Source: Antedon mediterranea (taxonomy: Eukaryota; Echinodermata; Crinoidea; Comatulida; Antedonidae). From it: DNA of 64,000 bases. Below are positions 24,701 to 34,960 of this stretch, one piece after another (position 1 is the stretch's first letter; each line of letters begins with the position of its first letter). The notes below the pieces were generated by a model. That model made no database searches, was not told the origin of the DNA, and saw only the letters and a list, made by a program, of their open reading frames with translations. The position numbers and the translations under genes were made by a program. The DNA is taken from NCBI RefSeq assembly GCF_964355755.1, contig NC_092674.1:13337001-13401000 (forward strand), read 5' to 3'.

Positions 24701-27334
24701 ATTCATTTGTCATAGTTTTTATTTATTTTAAGAAAAGTGAGCATAATAAAATATTAAAAAATAATAATTGGGGATAGACTATAGGCAGGTAATTCAGCTG
24801 CTTAAATTGCAAACGATAAAACTGAATTCTCGTCCAAAAACTATTTGCTATTTTATAGAGTTGTTTCAGTTAAATACGTCTCTGAGAAAAAGAAGAATGA
24901 TTCACTTACAAAAAGACAACATAACAGTTACATTCAAGTAAAAATCCATTGGTTGTCAGTCGATTTGACTACTTTTTTCTTTAAATTTTACAGTTTTTCA
25001 GGTAAATGATAATTTGTTTGGTCAAATTATTGACCAAAATAACTAAATAGTATGTGACATTAAAATGCCATACAACAAAAAAGTTAATTTTTTCAGGTGG
25101 AAAATATAAATTTAATTTATGAGATTGTTTAGACTGTGAGTAAATTATAATTGGCAAAATATATGTATATGTAGATTCTTACTTTATGTAAATGCATGTG
25201 GTACGGTACTTATTTGTTATCACATAAAGAAGTTGAAACACAATACTATAAGGATGCTTAGTCATGTGTACTGTATCTCTGTTTACAATGATTGTTTTTA
25301 AATGCTAAATTATTGAAAACAATCTTAATGTTAATCGGCAAACAAATACTTATTGTATAAAATATGATTTGAATTGCTAGGATATTCGTTTATTCAAAGG
25401 ATGTAAATGAAGGAAATATTCCAAATATTATTTCATAATGTTTAATCATTTTGTTTTCTTTTAGCTTTTTCTTTTTATTAATATATTATATACATAATTA
25501 GAAATGTCCAAAGCATCTCCTGCCATCAGAAGCGATGGACTGTTTGTGTAACTTTGATTTTTCCATCTCAGTTGATGGACTCTTGACATACATTTTGTAT
25601 TTACAGTGTAAAGACGATACGAGATATATTTTAGCATGCCTGCTACAGAAACATGAGCCCATGTATGGAAAGTCAAGTTTAGTATTATACACCTAGATTG
25701 TAAAGCTGTCCTGCTGATTTTTTCTTTGAAGGTACAGTATTCCTTGAATGCAATAAAGTCAGATCAATTAGTAAATCGAATTGAAAAAAGATAGATGTGA
25801 AAGAAATATGTGATACTGTGGTATACTGTGTGTTTAGTTACTGATTTTTATAGCACCTATTGTTATACTGTAGATTTCTCCCTATTGTATGAAGTATTTG
25901 CAGCATAGCACATGAAGTCCCTGAATTATTGAATGTAGTAGACAATAAAAGCAAGGGAATTATCAATCAAGCATCGTATCCATTCAGTTCCAGAAACAAA
26001 CATGCTGCAAACGACAGATCCAAGTAAAGTCACAGTTTAACTTTATTAAGATTATAAGCAGTTTACTTCATTGTATATTTTGGATTTGTATTAAGATATA
26101 ATATATTAGCTATGCTATTTTTATAATGTTAATATCGTCCCATAATACGTAGACTATTTGTTTAAAGTATGTATCATCAAAGAATTTAAACATGGATAGC
26201 TTTTGGAGGTTCATCCGGGAGATTTATTTTAATATAAAAATAATTGTCATTGATTTGTTCTACTTGTTTATATGTTTATGTTTATTGTTATACAGTAAGC
26301 GTTCTTATAATGTGTGCATGTGGCAAATGGTTTAGTTTAAATTCGTGTTGGTTTGTCATTATTGCTGAAATCATGTAAGTACTTTTTTTCTCTAATAATT
26401 ACAGAACGATAAATAATGAACATTGTAATTGTTCATGATTTATTGAAATTTGTAATTTGAAAATTAATCCATTTATTATATAGATTGCTGGAAGTTTTAT
26501 TTGAAATATTGAATATTACATATATTATATACTTTATTTGATTGATCACTTAATTGCAGAAAAACAATTCCATTTCAATTCCAAAGAATACTTGGAAGAA
26601 AACGAAAACTCACACTAAAATGTTATGTTTTCCCATTGAGTATATTTAAATTATTTATTATTATTTTCATATTATTTTTGTTGTTATTTTCCGTCTTATC
26701 TGCATCATTGTTTGCATTTATATTCGTATTTGTATTTTACTGCACATATGACAAACAATGTGTATCTACATGATATTACACATTCTGAGGTCAATATGTT
26801 AATACATTATATATAATATGTTGGTATTTGTAATATTATTATTTACATAGAAAATAAATCGTAATTGATTTGTAGGCCTACCTGGTCCTGAATGTTTACG
26901 CTCTTTGTATTTATAATATGGGTACATATACCAATCTCAGTCTTTGCATTTTCCGGAATCTATAAAAATATGAACCGATAATGCTATTAATATAAACCCA
27001 ACTGTTTATGTAATTTAATGACATACATTGATATTATTGTTACACACAAGATCAGAATATTCTAGTTTGTAAATCGTTGATCATAGCGATGACGATGATG
27101 ATAATGATTAAATTAAATAAATTGTGAAAACTAACAGAAAAAGTTGTTGTTGAAGCTAATTCAATAAGTAAATATAATATTCTGTACAAAGATGGAAGGT
27201 ACTACTCTTTTTACGTTTCAACATAATCAAGGTAAAATACTAATATGATTTTTGTCAGTAGTTGCATTAGTAAAATCACCTACCTTCAGGCTATTGTCAG
27301 CACATAGTTCTATAAGACATTGTTTAAGATCCAT
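6677..27334 (-). CDS. Ankyrin-repeat protein gene (three exons seen, 3' end missing)
   Basis: Three minus-strand exons splice in phase 0: 27334-27284 (start codon, 17 codons), 24444-24346 (33 codons) and 6775-6677 (33 codons). An in-frame TAG lies three codons upstream of the ATG, which supports that start. Each internal exon is exactly one ankyrin repeat, with HTAL, a GADVN turn and LIASG in the first and SPLYGAAENGH with LLKEGA in the second. Ankyrin repeats form stacked helix-loop-helix surfaces for protein binding; the partner cannot be read from the sequence. All junctions have AG acceptors and GTAAGT or GTAGGT donors. The second intron is about 17.6 kb and carries the Helitrons, two LINE copies and part of the duplicated segment. 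Further repeats must lie to the left and were not found. It could be a receptor, a scaffold or a lone ankyrin protein. Confidence 0.72.
6776..7479. other. Intron, no feature recognised
   Basis: AT-rich sequence with homopolymer runs. I see no exon, RNA gene or clear transposon. Confidence 0.4.
7480..8206 (+). repeat. Interspersed non-autonomous repeat with GACCGACA microsatellites
   Basis: Both ends carry GACC/GACA-rich tracts (7507-7545 and 8118-8172) next to AGTCGCGTG-like motifs (7490 and, inverted, 8195). The right part, AAAGCGATAAAACGCATAGT followed by the GACC tract and a TCCACGCGACTAAAA end, recurs at 9134-9230. This shows a dispersed family. No coding capacity is seen, and the class (SINE or TIR element) is unresolved. 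Confidence 0.5.
9134..9230 (+). repeat. 3' fragment of the GACC-tract repeat family
   Basis: The sequence repeats 8095-8206 closely: AAAGCGATAAAACGCATAGT, a GACCGACA tract, then GAGTCGCGTCCACGCGACTAAAA in two steps. It is a short, probably truncated second copy about 0.9 kb downstream of the first. Confidence 0.6.
9490..10305. mobile_element. Deletion derivative of the foldback transposon
   Basis: It starts with the same terminus as the 3.7 kb element at 36598-40318 (GCGATTTTTTTTTCG, then AAGTTGGGGACCCC). The first 260 bp match the inverted right arm of that element, and from about 9755 it matches the inverted left arm as far as the ATACGATTCT inner repeat near 10255-10300. The outermost 100 bp of the far end is absent. 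This is the structure expected if the central part of a foldback element were lost and one terminus truncated. Confidence 0.65.
10306..11757. other. Intron sequence, no gene recognised
   Basis: AT-rich sequence without a convincing exon, RNA gene or repeat end. Short open frames here show no motif and no splice context. Confidence 0.4.
12482..15014 (+). CDS. LINE endonuclease (partial) and reverse transcriptase ORF
   Basis: The frame is open to TAA at 15012-15014 and encodes about 843 LINE residues. The endonuclease is truncated: the first catalytic Glu motif is missing, but LGDFNVN and LSDHF remain. RT motifs follow in order: NYRPVSIL, VLDLQKAFDTVDH (motif A), GVPQGSILGPLLF (motif B) and LLYADDS (motif C). 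The carboxyl end has a LGLEPRDHIG...LNWLPV region common in CR1/L2-type elements. The only upstream ATG in frame (12465) belongs to the Helitron, so the first six codons of that longer frame are host-repeat sequence and not LINE. RT catalytic Asp residues are intact, but the missing endonuclease start and 5' UTR make autonomous movement unlikely. Clade is not assigned beyond the Jockey superfamily. Confidence 0.9.
12482..15218 (+). mobile_element. 5'-truncated LINE inserted in Helitron copy A
   Basis: The insertion is flanked by GTAAT at 12477-12481 and 15219-15223. Copy B (near 17785) and copy C (near 30288) show the same site uninterrupted, as GCAAGCCGTAA joined to GTCTTCTTTC. The 3' end reads AATAAAG followed by a short GAAATGAAAA repeat. 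The 5' end starts inside the endonuclease domain. Confidence 0.9.
15822..17037. other. Spacer between Helitron copies A and B, no gene recognised
   Basis: AT-rich intronic sequence of the ankyrin gene. No exon of either strand and no transposon termini were recognised. Confidence 0.4.
17038..18327 (+). mobile_element. Non-autonomous Helitron-like element, copy B (complete, uninterrupted)
   Basis: 1290 bp from A|TCTATATATAAATTATGG to CCCTCTAG|T. It preserves the LINE-free site at about 17785. Compared with A and C it lacks the poly-C/ACCCAACTATC block and carries one fewer C in the GGCC(C)ACTCTG stretch, so A and C are the closer pair. Terminal hairpin as in copy A. There is no coding capacity. 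Confidence 0.85.
18328..19277. other. Intron sequence, no gene recognised
   Basis: No repeat terminus, exon or RNA gene identified. A single TAGGCCTA occurs near 18941. Confidence 0.4.
19678..21489 (+). pseudogene. 5'-truncated, inactive LINE reverse transcriptase
   Basis: RT-coding sequence begins at the insertion edge with a frame showing ITHIVNKSLESGSFPESLK, then has a TGA near 19770. The main frame (about 19775-20858) shows NYRPISNLSFLGKIIEKVV, HHSTETALL, a motif B variant SVPQGSVLGP and HVYADDTQIY (motif C). Motif A reads LLYLSAAFDT; the first catalytic Asp, normally LLDLSAAFDT, is Tyr (TAT at 20031-20033). A frameshift near 20825-20840 moves the carboxyl end (LHWLPVRYRI to 21165) to another frame. 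The 3' end carries GTGCGCTATAAAAATC and a TTA microsatellite tail. It is a dead copy of a CR1/L2-type element. Copy 1 of the segment preserves the empty region around 3432-3441. Confidence 0.88.
21511..22324. mobile_element. Non-autonomous foldback/MITE-like element, copy 2
   Basis: Same ends as 3458-4270: ACGCCCGTATTCTTAAACCG at left and the inverse TTTAAGAATAACCGACGT at right. It differs from copy 1 by several indels, in line with the age of the duplicated segment. Confidence 0.6.
24346..24444 (-). CDS. Ankyrin gene exon 2: one 33-residue repeat
   Basis: The acceptor is TTAATAG directly above 24444 and the donor GTAAG at 24345-24341 (minus strand). The 33 codons read HGHTALFWGAYYNN, then a helix and LIASGADVNLQAN. 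The consensus TPLHxAA is degenerate (TALFWGA), but the GADVN hairpin is canonical. Phase is 0 at both ends. Confidence 0.87.
24445..27283 (-). other. First intron of the ankyrin gene
   Basis: 2.8 kb of AT-rich sequence between exons 1 and 2. Open frames at 25461-25692 overlap one another in two registers and have no family motif. No transposon termini were recognised. Confidence 0.45.
27284..27334 (-). CDS. Ankyrin gene exon 1: start codon and 17 codons
   Basis: ATG at 27334-27332 opens MDLKQCLIELCADNSLK and ends at a GTAGGTG donor. An in-frame TAG three codons upstream excludes extension. The short peptide is hydrophilic with no signal sequence, so the protein is predicted to be intracellular. 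Assignment to the ankyrin gene rests on matching phase, strand and position. Confidence 0.6.
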
Positions 27335-27513
27335 TTGAAGTTGCTATACCGTGTTCTAGCAAAACATAAAAGAAGTGGTTAACGATGGACATTAAAAAAA
27401 TGGTTGTAAATGCAAACATGGTGTCCACTAATTAAACAAAAATTAGCAAAGTAAATCATTATAACCGATTTGGTTAATTAACGATATCGAAGTACAATAC
27501 AATTCATAATTGT

Positions 27514-28200
27514 TGTGGACATACATTTCTCCCCACTAATTCACAGAACAAAGTTGTTTTTTTTCAATAAAGGTGAATGTGTCATTGACATCTAATTTTA
27601 ATATTGTTCTTCTTTGATTGCAAGTGAATGCATATCTATTCATTTTTATAGTTTTTTATGGTATGAAAATATCAATCAATATTTTATGTTGAAATTGATT
27701 GCTTTTGTCATGGACATACATTTCTCCACCACTAATTCACAGAACAAAGTTTTTTTTTCAATAAAGGTGAATGTGCCAGTGACATCTAATTTTAATACTG
27801 TAAGGGCGTGTGGCGCCGTGTGTTGGACGTTGGACTACCGATCGTCAGACCTAGGTTCGAATCCAACTCTCGCCGCATTGCTTGTATCCGTAGGCAAGAT
27901 ACTTTACTTACGTTGCCTCTCTCCACCCAGTTTGATCTAGACACAACTTTGCGCTGGTTACCGGCTGCATTATGGGAGTATGTTTCCATACGTGTTTGAT
28001 CCCCCCAAAAAAATACTGGGGTAATAATGCTTGTTAAGCGCTTTTTAGCATGATTACTCATGAAAAGGGCGCTATATGAATGTGGTATTATTTTTATATA
28101 TTCTTCTTTGATTGCAAGTGAATGCATCGTCTATTCATTTGTATATTCATTTATCGTATAAAAATATCAATCAATAGTTTATGTTGAAATTGATTGATTT
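27514..28200. repeat. Local tandem duplication of about 190 bp, second unit split by a SINE
   Basis: The unit GGACATACATTTCTCC...CAATAAAGGTGAATGTG...GTTGAAATTGATTG occurs at 27514-27710 and again at 27711-27801 plus 28099-28200. The second unit is interrupted by the SINE at about 27802-28098. Confidence 0.8.
27802..28098 (+). mobile_element. tRNA-derived SINE with an L2-type 3' tail
   Basis: The head has pol III box A- and box B-like motifs (TGGCGCCGTGTG near 27811 and GGTTCGAATCC near 27853) about 40 bp apart, as in tRNA genes. A central block with GGCAAGATACTTTACTT follows; the 5S-tRNA SINE at 56438 shares a close version. The tail reads GGGCGCTATATGAATGTGG and then AT-rich sequence. That resembles the 3' end of the LINE at 21437-21480 and of L2-type LINEs generally, which suggests the LINE machinery that mobilised it. 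The tandem duplicate next door keeps the empty site. Confidence 0.75.
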
Positions 28201-29200
28201 TGCATTAATTATTAACATTAACATAAATACAAGTAAAAAGAATTATTCACTTTGAAAAAAAAGAATATTAAATGACATTATTTAATTAAATTTAAAAATA
28301 AATTATTATTCAAAAAAATTCAAAAATTACCACAAAAATGTGCTACATTATCTATAAAAATCTATTATTTCCAACTATTTTACATTCCTACCTAAAGTTG
28401 ATGCGTAAATATTTTTAAATATTCATGTGATAAATTTTCTACTTGCATAAGTATACCTACATATATCTAGATTTATAAAGCAAACATATAAAAAAAATGT
28501 ACACAAAGTTTATTACTGCCACTAATAAAAGCAAGCAAGAATACTTGAACTGAAATAGGAAGAATATTATGTTCATGAAATGAAAGTTTGACAGTTCTAT
28601 AACGAGGCGGGGCCGGCTGAGTATAGAAAAGAAATCAATCTTCTAAGGACTATTCTCTCCGTTCAAATAATATAAAATATTCATTGTTAGGTTAAATGTT
28701 AGTTATACAATGTACGATTACATAATTAAAATAGGAGACATTTAAAATATATATAATTTCATTTTTTTTAAATATATTTTAATGAATGCATGTTAGAAGA
28801 AAGGAATTGATTCTAAATAGGCTGCTGCCTGTTTTTTTTTTTTTGTGGTTAAAATTGAATAGTTCCTTATTATTAGCAAATCCACGTATGATGTATGACG
28901 TCTCATCCATACTTTATTTGATTTTATGTTGTGGGTATCCACTTTTAATATTTTCATATCTATTGTACACAATACACATTACATATGTTGAGTTTTATTT
29001 TACTAGTTGTAATCAATATGTTTGTATTTCTTTGACATATTTTACACAGAGGCGTCAAACATGGTAAATTTTAGCTACAGAAAATATATTAAACTATTAT
29101 AACAAAACACCAAATGGTTAAAAATGATATTGTATTTTTATACGTACAAAAAGAGTTGCTGTTAAGCCAATCATGGTTCAGTTTTATATAGTTGTAATAA
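28201..29200. other. No gene recognised upstream of the ankyrin start
   Basis: AT-rich sequence with A/T homopolymers. It could hold the ankyrin promoter, but no element is identifiable by eye. The 93-codon plus frame at 28786 has no motif. Confidence 0.35.
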
Positions 29201-31500
29201 TTCAACCCTCTGATTAATAATGGATCGATCCATTTAGCGGTCTTTACTAGATAACTAGTTTCTATAGTAGTCGTGAGTGTTAACACTCGTTTCAATTGGC
29301 AACTTTCAGTCAAATAATTAGATAGTACTTATCTGTTTTTTTTTACAGCTAGACCATTTTAATTGTATGTATATGTGTCTGTTGTACTCAACTAGGGTTA
29401 TCTTATACTTATAATTATATTATACTTTGCCAACTTACCAACTATTGCTACTGGACTTTGAACAAATTTTCCCGATCCACTCTCGATTCAACCGATTCGT
29501 AGCTGTTTACCGTACCTGCACTCCTTTGTCTATTTTCATATAGGTATTTATAATAACAATATGTATACTTAAAGTTAGCACAATAATGGCACAAAAACCT
29601 TTCCACGGTCTAATGATCCTTTTTATATAGATGATCAAGTCATTGTGTATAATTTCAATTCATAGTTTCAGTCATTCAATTCTACTAGAGGGTGAGCTCG
29701 CTTCGCTCGCTCCCCCTCTAGGAAGTGTAGACGATGGTTCTCGGAATGATAATGTTCTCCTTATACATTTTCTGTCGGTTACCATTATTGAAAATGCTTG
29801 ACATTCGTAAAACTAAACTACTTTGTTTCACAGTGTTTTAGATGATTAATAACATTTTAAAGTATAGTTTTTATTGTTTGGTAGGGCCCTTTGGGGAGGC
29901 GGAGGTCATTTGAGGGAGGTGCTTATTCGAGGGATATATGTTAAATTTTTTAGTTTTAATAATATGGTAACATTTATAATCAAATGAAATCCTCTCATAG
30001 ATATGAAAAGTGGTAAAAAAGAATAACAAATGCTTGGTAAATTGCAGATAACAGTGCGGTGAATTCTACTACAAATAGTATAATTGTGTTATTATAAATA
30101 TGTGGATGGAAGTTTATTAGATAGTTGGGTTGTGGGGTGGGGGGGGGGGGTTATTATTCAAAGTGATGTTTTATTGGAGAGGCGTTTATTCAAATGAATA
30201 CCATCCTAATAATTATTAATACATTATTTAATTTAATCATCTTTTGAAACTAACTGCCGTGACAGAGTGGGCCCAAGAAAGAAGACATTACGGCTTGCAA
30301 CATGGGCAGACACCCGGGCAGACATCTCGGTCCTAACGGGACACAGGAAGATAGCCTACAGTTATTCCTGCAAGCTTACTCAATAAAACTCAGCTATCGG
30401 GATTTCACTCGAAAAATGTCTTATCAAATCTCCCTATGTAATTTTATAATACTATTCCCCACAATATATTCTGATTCTTTATGGCGTATATTTAATTTGA
30501 TCTTTATTAATTTGCAGTATAATTCCTATTATTTAACTACTGTACCTTCACACACGTGTGGTATGTTTTAAAATAAACAAAAAACTGAAATGGCTATGAT
30601 TAATGGCCAATTTTTTTTTCGTCTTCCAAAGGGACACTGTATTGATTGATGGAAAGTGCCTGTTTCCAGTCACCTTTAGGGTCAAATCTATTATTTTAAC
30701 TGCTCCCTTGTGTATAAAAGAGAGAAAATATTTGAAACTAAGGTGAACTTATCTTAAACCCGGAAATTACTTTGACCGGGAAGAATTGAAATTGAGAGGA
30801 AAATCCAATGTTGAAATCATAAATGTTGTTAAAAAACTCTTTATAATATCTTCCTAAGATATAAATATGGAACAATAGCGTCGGCGTGCACACTAATGTT
30901 ATCAAATCTACGTTTCGCGGTACATATCGGATAGATAAGGTAGGTATCCAAGGCGGAGATTTGTAGAGAAGTTTTTGCATTGTGCTCGCCTATGTCAGAA
31001 TTAACCATAATTTATATATAGATATAACCCCAGAAGTAGTCATGTATCAGAATATATAACCTGTACCCAATATAGTATACTCTTAGTGTGATAAAAACCT
31101 AACGTACTCAATAGGTAAATTAATTTTTTATATGTATAATATGAAATTAAAACTCAGAGGAATATAGGAAAATAGGTAACAAAATATTACGATTGTGTAA
31201 ATCTTTGTTGAATTCATGTATTAAGACAGTAGGATATATTATGGATACGTTTAGAATGAAAAGAAACTGTTGGAAAGAAAAGAGAACGCATGTACAATAT
31301 ATAATATATGTCATTAATTGACACTATTTCAAGAAACAAGAATAATAATACTACAGAACAATATTCTAACGTTATAAATAATCTAACAAGTCACACATTT
31401 TTATTCAGCTTTTACTGACCAATGTATAAAACCTGTAAACAGAGGGCGCCATTTCATTTGCAGCCAAGTCTATTATGCAACGTTGAAAAATAAAGTAATT
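29201..31500. repeat. Duplicated segment R, copy 1 (R1), split by Helitron copy C
   Basis: 29201-29684 and 31023-31500 are collinear with R2 (about 32943-33480 and 34293-34690) and R3 (40925-41390 and onward). A typical shared run is CTGATTAATAATGGATCGAT. R1 carries the Helitron, while R2 and R3 keep the joined TTCTA|TATAAC site. R1 lacks the left part seen in R2 and R3. Confidence 0.85.
29685..31022 (-). mobile_element. Non-autonomous Helitron-like element, copy C (complete)
   Basis: 1338 bp in reverse orientation. On its own strand it starts TCTATATATAAATTATGG after A and ends CCCTCTAG before T. R2 (33423|33424) and R3 (41323|41324) show the precise empty site as an A|T junction with no duplication. 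It shares the poly-C/ACCCAACTATC block with copy A. The 89-codon plus frame at 30302 and the antisense frames are chance. Confidence 0.88.
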
Positions 31501-32249
31501 AGGTAAATTGTGGAATTTGGGGGCAAAATTAATCCCCAGAATTATTCCAGCCAAATGAGCGAATAACATGAGTAACATATGAGTAGCGCATGTGTTGAAG
31601 TTAGGTGTTGGATGACGAAGAGGATGGCTGGGTGGGAAGATTGAAAAATGTGTACTGTTGGACGGTTAATTTAAGAATACAGTGTGCTAGTATGCATCTT
31701 AGTAAACAACTAAAAACACTCTGCATTCCCATTAATTGCCACTTAGAAATTAGCCTATCCTACATTTTTTGCCAATTAGAAATTAGCCTATCCTACATGT
31801 TTGTGTTCCACTCAATTCCAAACTATTCTATAATTTCCTAACCAAGACCTGATCGTATATGAGGCATCGTCGCGATTTATGCCAATGGATGACTCTTCGA
31901 ATATGAAACGTGCTGAAAATATTGAAGTTCCACACCAACTAGAAGTCATTTGGTATTACATTTTTACCATATTTAATTATTTAAGGTGATTCTAGCTAGT
32001 CTAGGCCTAGCTTCTAGGTGAAAAGGACGCTCTATTTAGGTTTTCACTTAATAGGCCTAAGAAGTAAAATAATGTGTTCAAAATAAAATAAATGCCTAAA
32101 CTCTAAAGAAGCAACCAACTGTTCAATAATTGTCATTGTATATTCGACGTCAAGGGATGGGGCTTACTTTTTGAGACCACTTGAGAGAAATATACTGATA
32201 TTTTAAGTTGTACAACAGTTGATAGATGACATATTCTATATAATATTAT
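31501..32249. other. Spacer between R1 and R2, no gene recognised
   Basis: Nothing recognisable beyond a short direct repeat of GCCTATCCTACAT near 31758-31797 and TAGGCCTA-type motifs near 32004 and 32051. Confidence 0.4.
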
Positions 32250-34960
32250 TATCTTTCTGTTTTTGCAAAATCCGTAATACAAATTGGGGGAAACCCGGTA
32301 TTTTCGCAGAAATGACTTCTTCTGTTTATTTTGGTCTTCATGATCGATTGAAAGTAGGTGAATCAAAGAAGAAAAACTAAAGAATCAATCCGCCCGCAAT
32401 GCATGTTAGGATAGCGGGCCGCTAATACTATTAGAATATACTTATTTTTTATCCATTTTTAACCGTTCAAAGACGAAAAATGTTATCGCGATGGGACCAT
32501 AATATAGTATTTATTTTTACATTAAATGTAATTTATGACCTTAAATTAAATTTTAAAAACGTAGGGAATGGGAAAATGTATTATAATATGAATAAACTTC
32601 AAACAGTTATGTACTACTAGTTTCAGTAGTAACCAGCTTTTTTAAAAAGGTTATATTTTATTTTCAGATTTTTGTCACTTGCATTCTTATAATACTATAT
32701 ACGTCTCCGACTGTTACAAATCTGATAACAAATTTAATAGTCCAAATATGTCAATTCAAAATACACTTCTTATCTTTAACCAAACTTTGAAGCATTTTAT
32801 ATCTGTTGGTTAGGGTCACTTTTTGTGGAAAATGGATACTGATGCTAATAGTGGAACGTTATTATTACTGTAATAAACTCTAACTTATATCAGTAATAAT
32901 AATGCAATGAAATATTTATAAAAAGGTATACATTTTTTTTCAACCCTCTGATTAATAATGGATCAATCCATTTAGCGGTCTTATTATCAGAAACTAGTTT
33001 CTATAGTCCTGAGTGTTAACACTCGTTTCATTTGGCAATAAAATATTTCAGTAAAATAAATAGATAGTACTTATCTGTTTTCATTTACAGATAGACCATT
33101 TTAATTGTCTGTCTATGTGGTTGGTTTGTACTTATAATTATTATATATTGCCAACTTACCAAACTATTGCTACTGGACTTGAAAAATCTCTAAGAACTGA
33201 ACAGAATTTCCCGAACCACTCCCAATTCAACAAATTCGTAGCTGTTTACAGTACCTGCACTCCTTTGTCTGTTTTCATATTAGTATTTATAATAACAATA
33301 TGTATGCTTAAATTTAGCACAATAATGGCACAAAAACCTTTCCACGGTATAATGGAACTTTTTATATAGATGCACAAATCATTGAGTAGAATTTCAATTC
33401 AAATTTACAGTCATTCAATTCTATATAACCCCAGAAGTAGTCATGTATCATAATATCCTGTACCCAATATAGTATACTCTAAAGCCCCTTTCTCACATAT
33501 GTGCCTGCAATATACCGGTACAGTGCTGGCGTCGTGCCGGTATCGTTACCGGCATATACCCATTCTCATCGGACTATCATGCCGAAAATATAACCGATAT
33601 ATACCGGCTTTCTGTGAGAAAGGAGTCGGGCATATTCGGCCAATACAAAGTCTCTGACAAAATAATTATTGAGGGCGTCCTTTATTGTTATTATCTTTGT
33701 CTAGCGATAATGGCGGCGAATTTTAAGTTACAGATTATTATCTTACTTATAGCATATTTATGCAATACATGATATGTACAGTATATTGTGCATATATTAT
33801 ACAGGTGCAGCAATTAATTAGCCGTCATCGGAAATCTGTAAAACACCTTAGAAGGCTGTACAATTTACAAGGCAACAAAGGGTCAGGCACCAACAAAGAG
33901 CTATGGCCTAGGCCTATAGATTATGCAGTACACATTTCTTCTTGTCCCCTTATTTTAATCAGCTATCTTATCTCATTATCCTTCCAGTTCGACATTATTA
34001 TTGTTAATTGAATTGAATCGGCGCCAAAGTGATACAATTGACCGCGCAAGGTGTCAAAGCCTCGACTGGGAATTAAATATAACCCCAGAATATAACGGTG
34101 TTACGTTCTTACAGAATGCCCGTCTGGCATTGCGGGGAATATCCCTAGAATATTACTAGGTCTAAAGCAGGTCATGTCGATGCCGGCATGATGCAGGCAT
34201 GATACCAAGTTCTCACAGAAACCCATACCGGCATGGTAATGGTATATTCCCGCAATATTCCTGGCACACAGCTCTGTGAGAAAAGGGCTTTAGTGTGATC
34301 ACTTTGATAAAACCTAACGTACTCAATATGTAAATGAATTTTATGTGTATAATATGAAATTAAAACTCAGAGGATATAGGAAAATAGGTAACAAAATATC
34401 ACGATTGTGTTAAATCTTTGTTTAATTCAAGTTTTAAGACAGTAGGATATATTATGGTTAAGTTTAGATTGGAAAGAAAAGAGAACGCATGTATAATATA
34501 TAATATATGTCATTAATTGACGCTATTTCAAGAAACAAGAATAATAATACTATAGAACTACAGTTTAACGTTATAAATAATCTAACAGTCACACATTTTT
34601 CCGCATTTACTGACTAAATGTATAAAACATGTGAACCGAGGGCGCCATCTCATTTGAGTCACGATTCTTACGTCTATTATGCAAAGTTGAAAAATAAATA
34701 ACGTCAACGATGTTTGTCAAGATCACATCGTGCTACACGAAAACTGCTGTAGCCCCGAATAGAAAGTTAAAATTCACGATGCGCGCTTACGTTAGTGTTG
34801 TTATGAAAGTAGACATTTCCGCAATCGTACGTCGATCAGATTATAACGTATTTGGAGAATTGTATCTTATAGGCTTTTCCCTTTTTCGAGCAAATTATAT
34901 TATAATTTTAGCACACAAAGTATATGCATAAAAAAAGTACCTAGTTTTCCTTAATTTCTT
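32250..34960. repeat. Duplicated segment R, copy 2 (R2)
   Basis: It matches R3 from TGCAAAATCCGTAATAC (R3: near 36440) through the GGATAGCGGGCCGCTAATA site, the ATTAATAATGGATC block and the AGAGAACGCATGTA block to TTTTCCTTAATTTC. It carries the 809-bp element at 33482-34290 but is empty for both the Helitron (33423|33424) and the foldback transposon (32412-32420). Confidence 0.85.
33482..34290. mobile_element. 809-bp TIR element rich in CCGGCAT/ATGCCGG palindromes
   Basis: The ends are AAGCCCCTTTCTCACA and the inverse TGTGAGAAAAGGGCTT, flanked by TA at 33480-33481 and 34291-34292. R1 and R3 lack it at the same site. Subterminal sequence is dense in ACCGGCAT-type palindromes. The interior has a weak frame (about 33805-33925) with RHRKSVKHLRRLYNLQ and KELWPRPI, which faintly recalls PIF/Harbinger transposase amino ends; this is a guess. 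TA versus a TWA duplication cannot be settled because the site differs by one T between copies. Confidence 0.75.

Noticed and set aside
25461-25692. Minus-strand frames of 71 and 64 codons in the first ankyrin intron
   Set aside because: Two registers of the same DNA are open, there is no ankyrin or other motif, and no splice-phase agreement with the gene.
27802-27870. Functional tRNA genes (also 54350-54400, 60634-60720, 56570-56640)
   Set aside because: Box A/B-like motifs are present, but no proper acceptor stem pairs and each is followed by a SINE body and tail.
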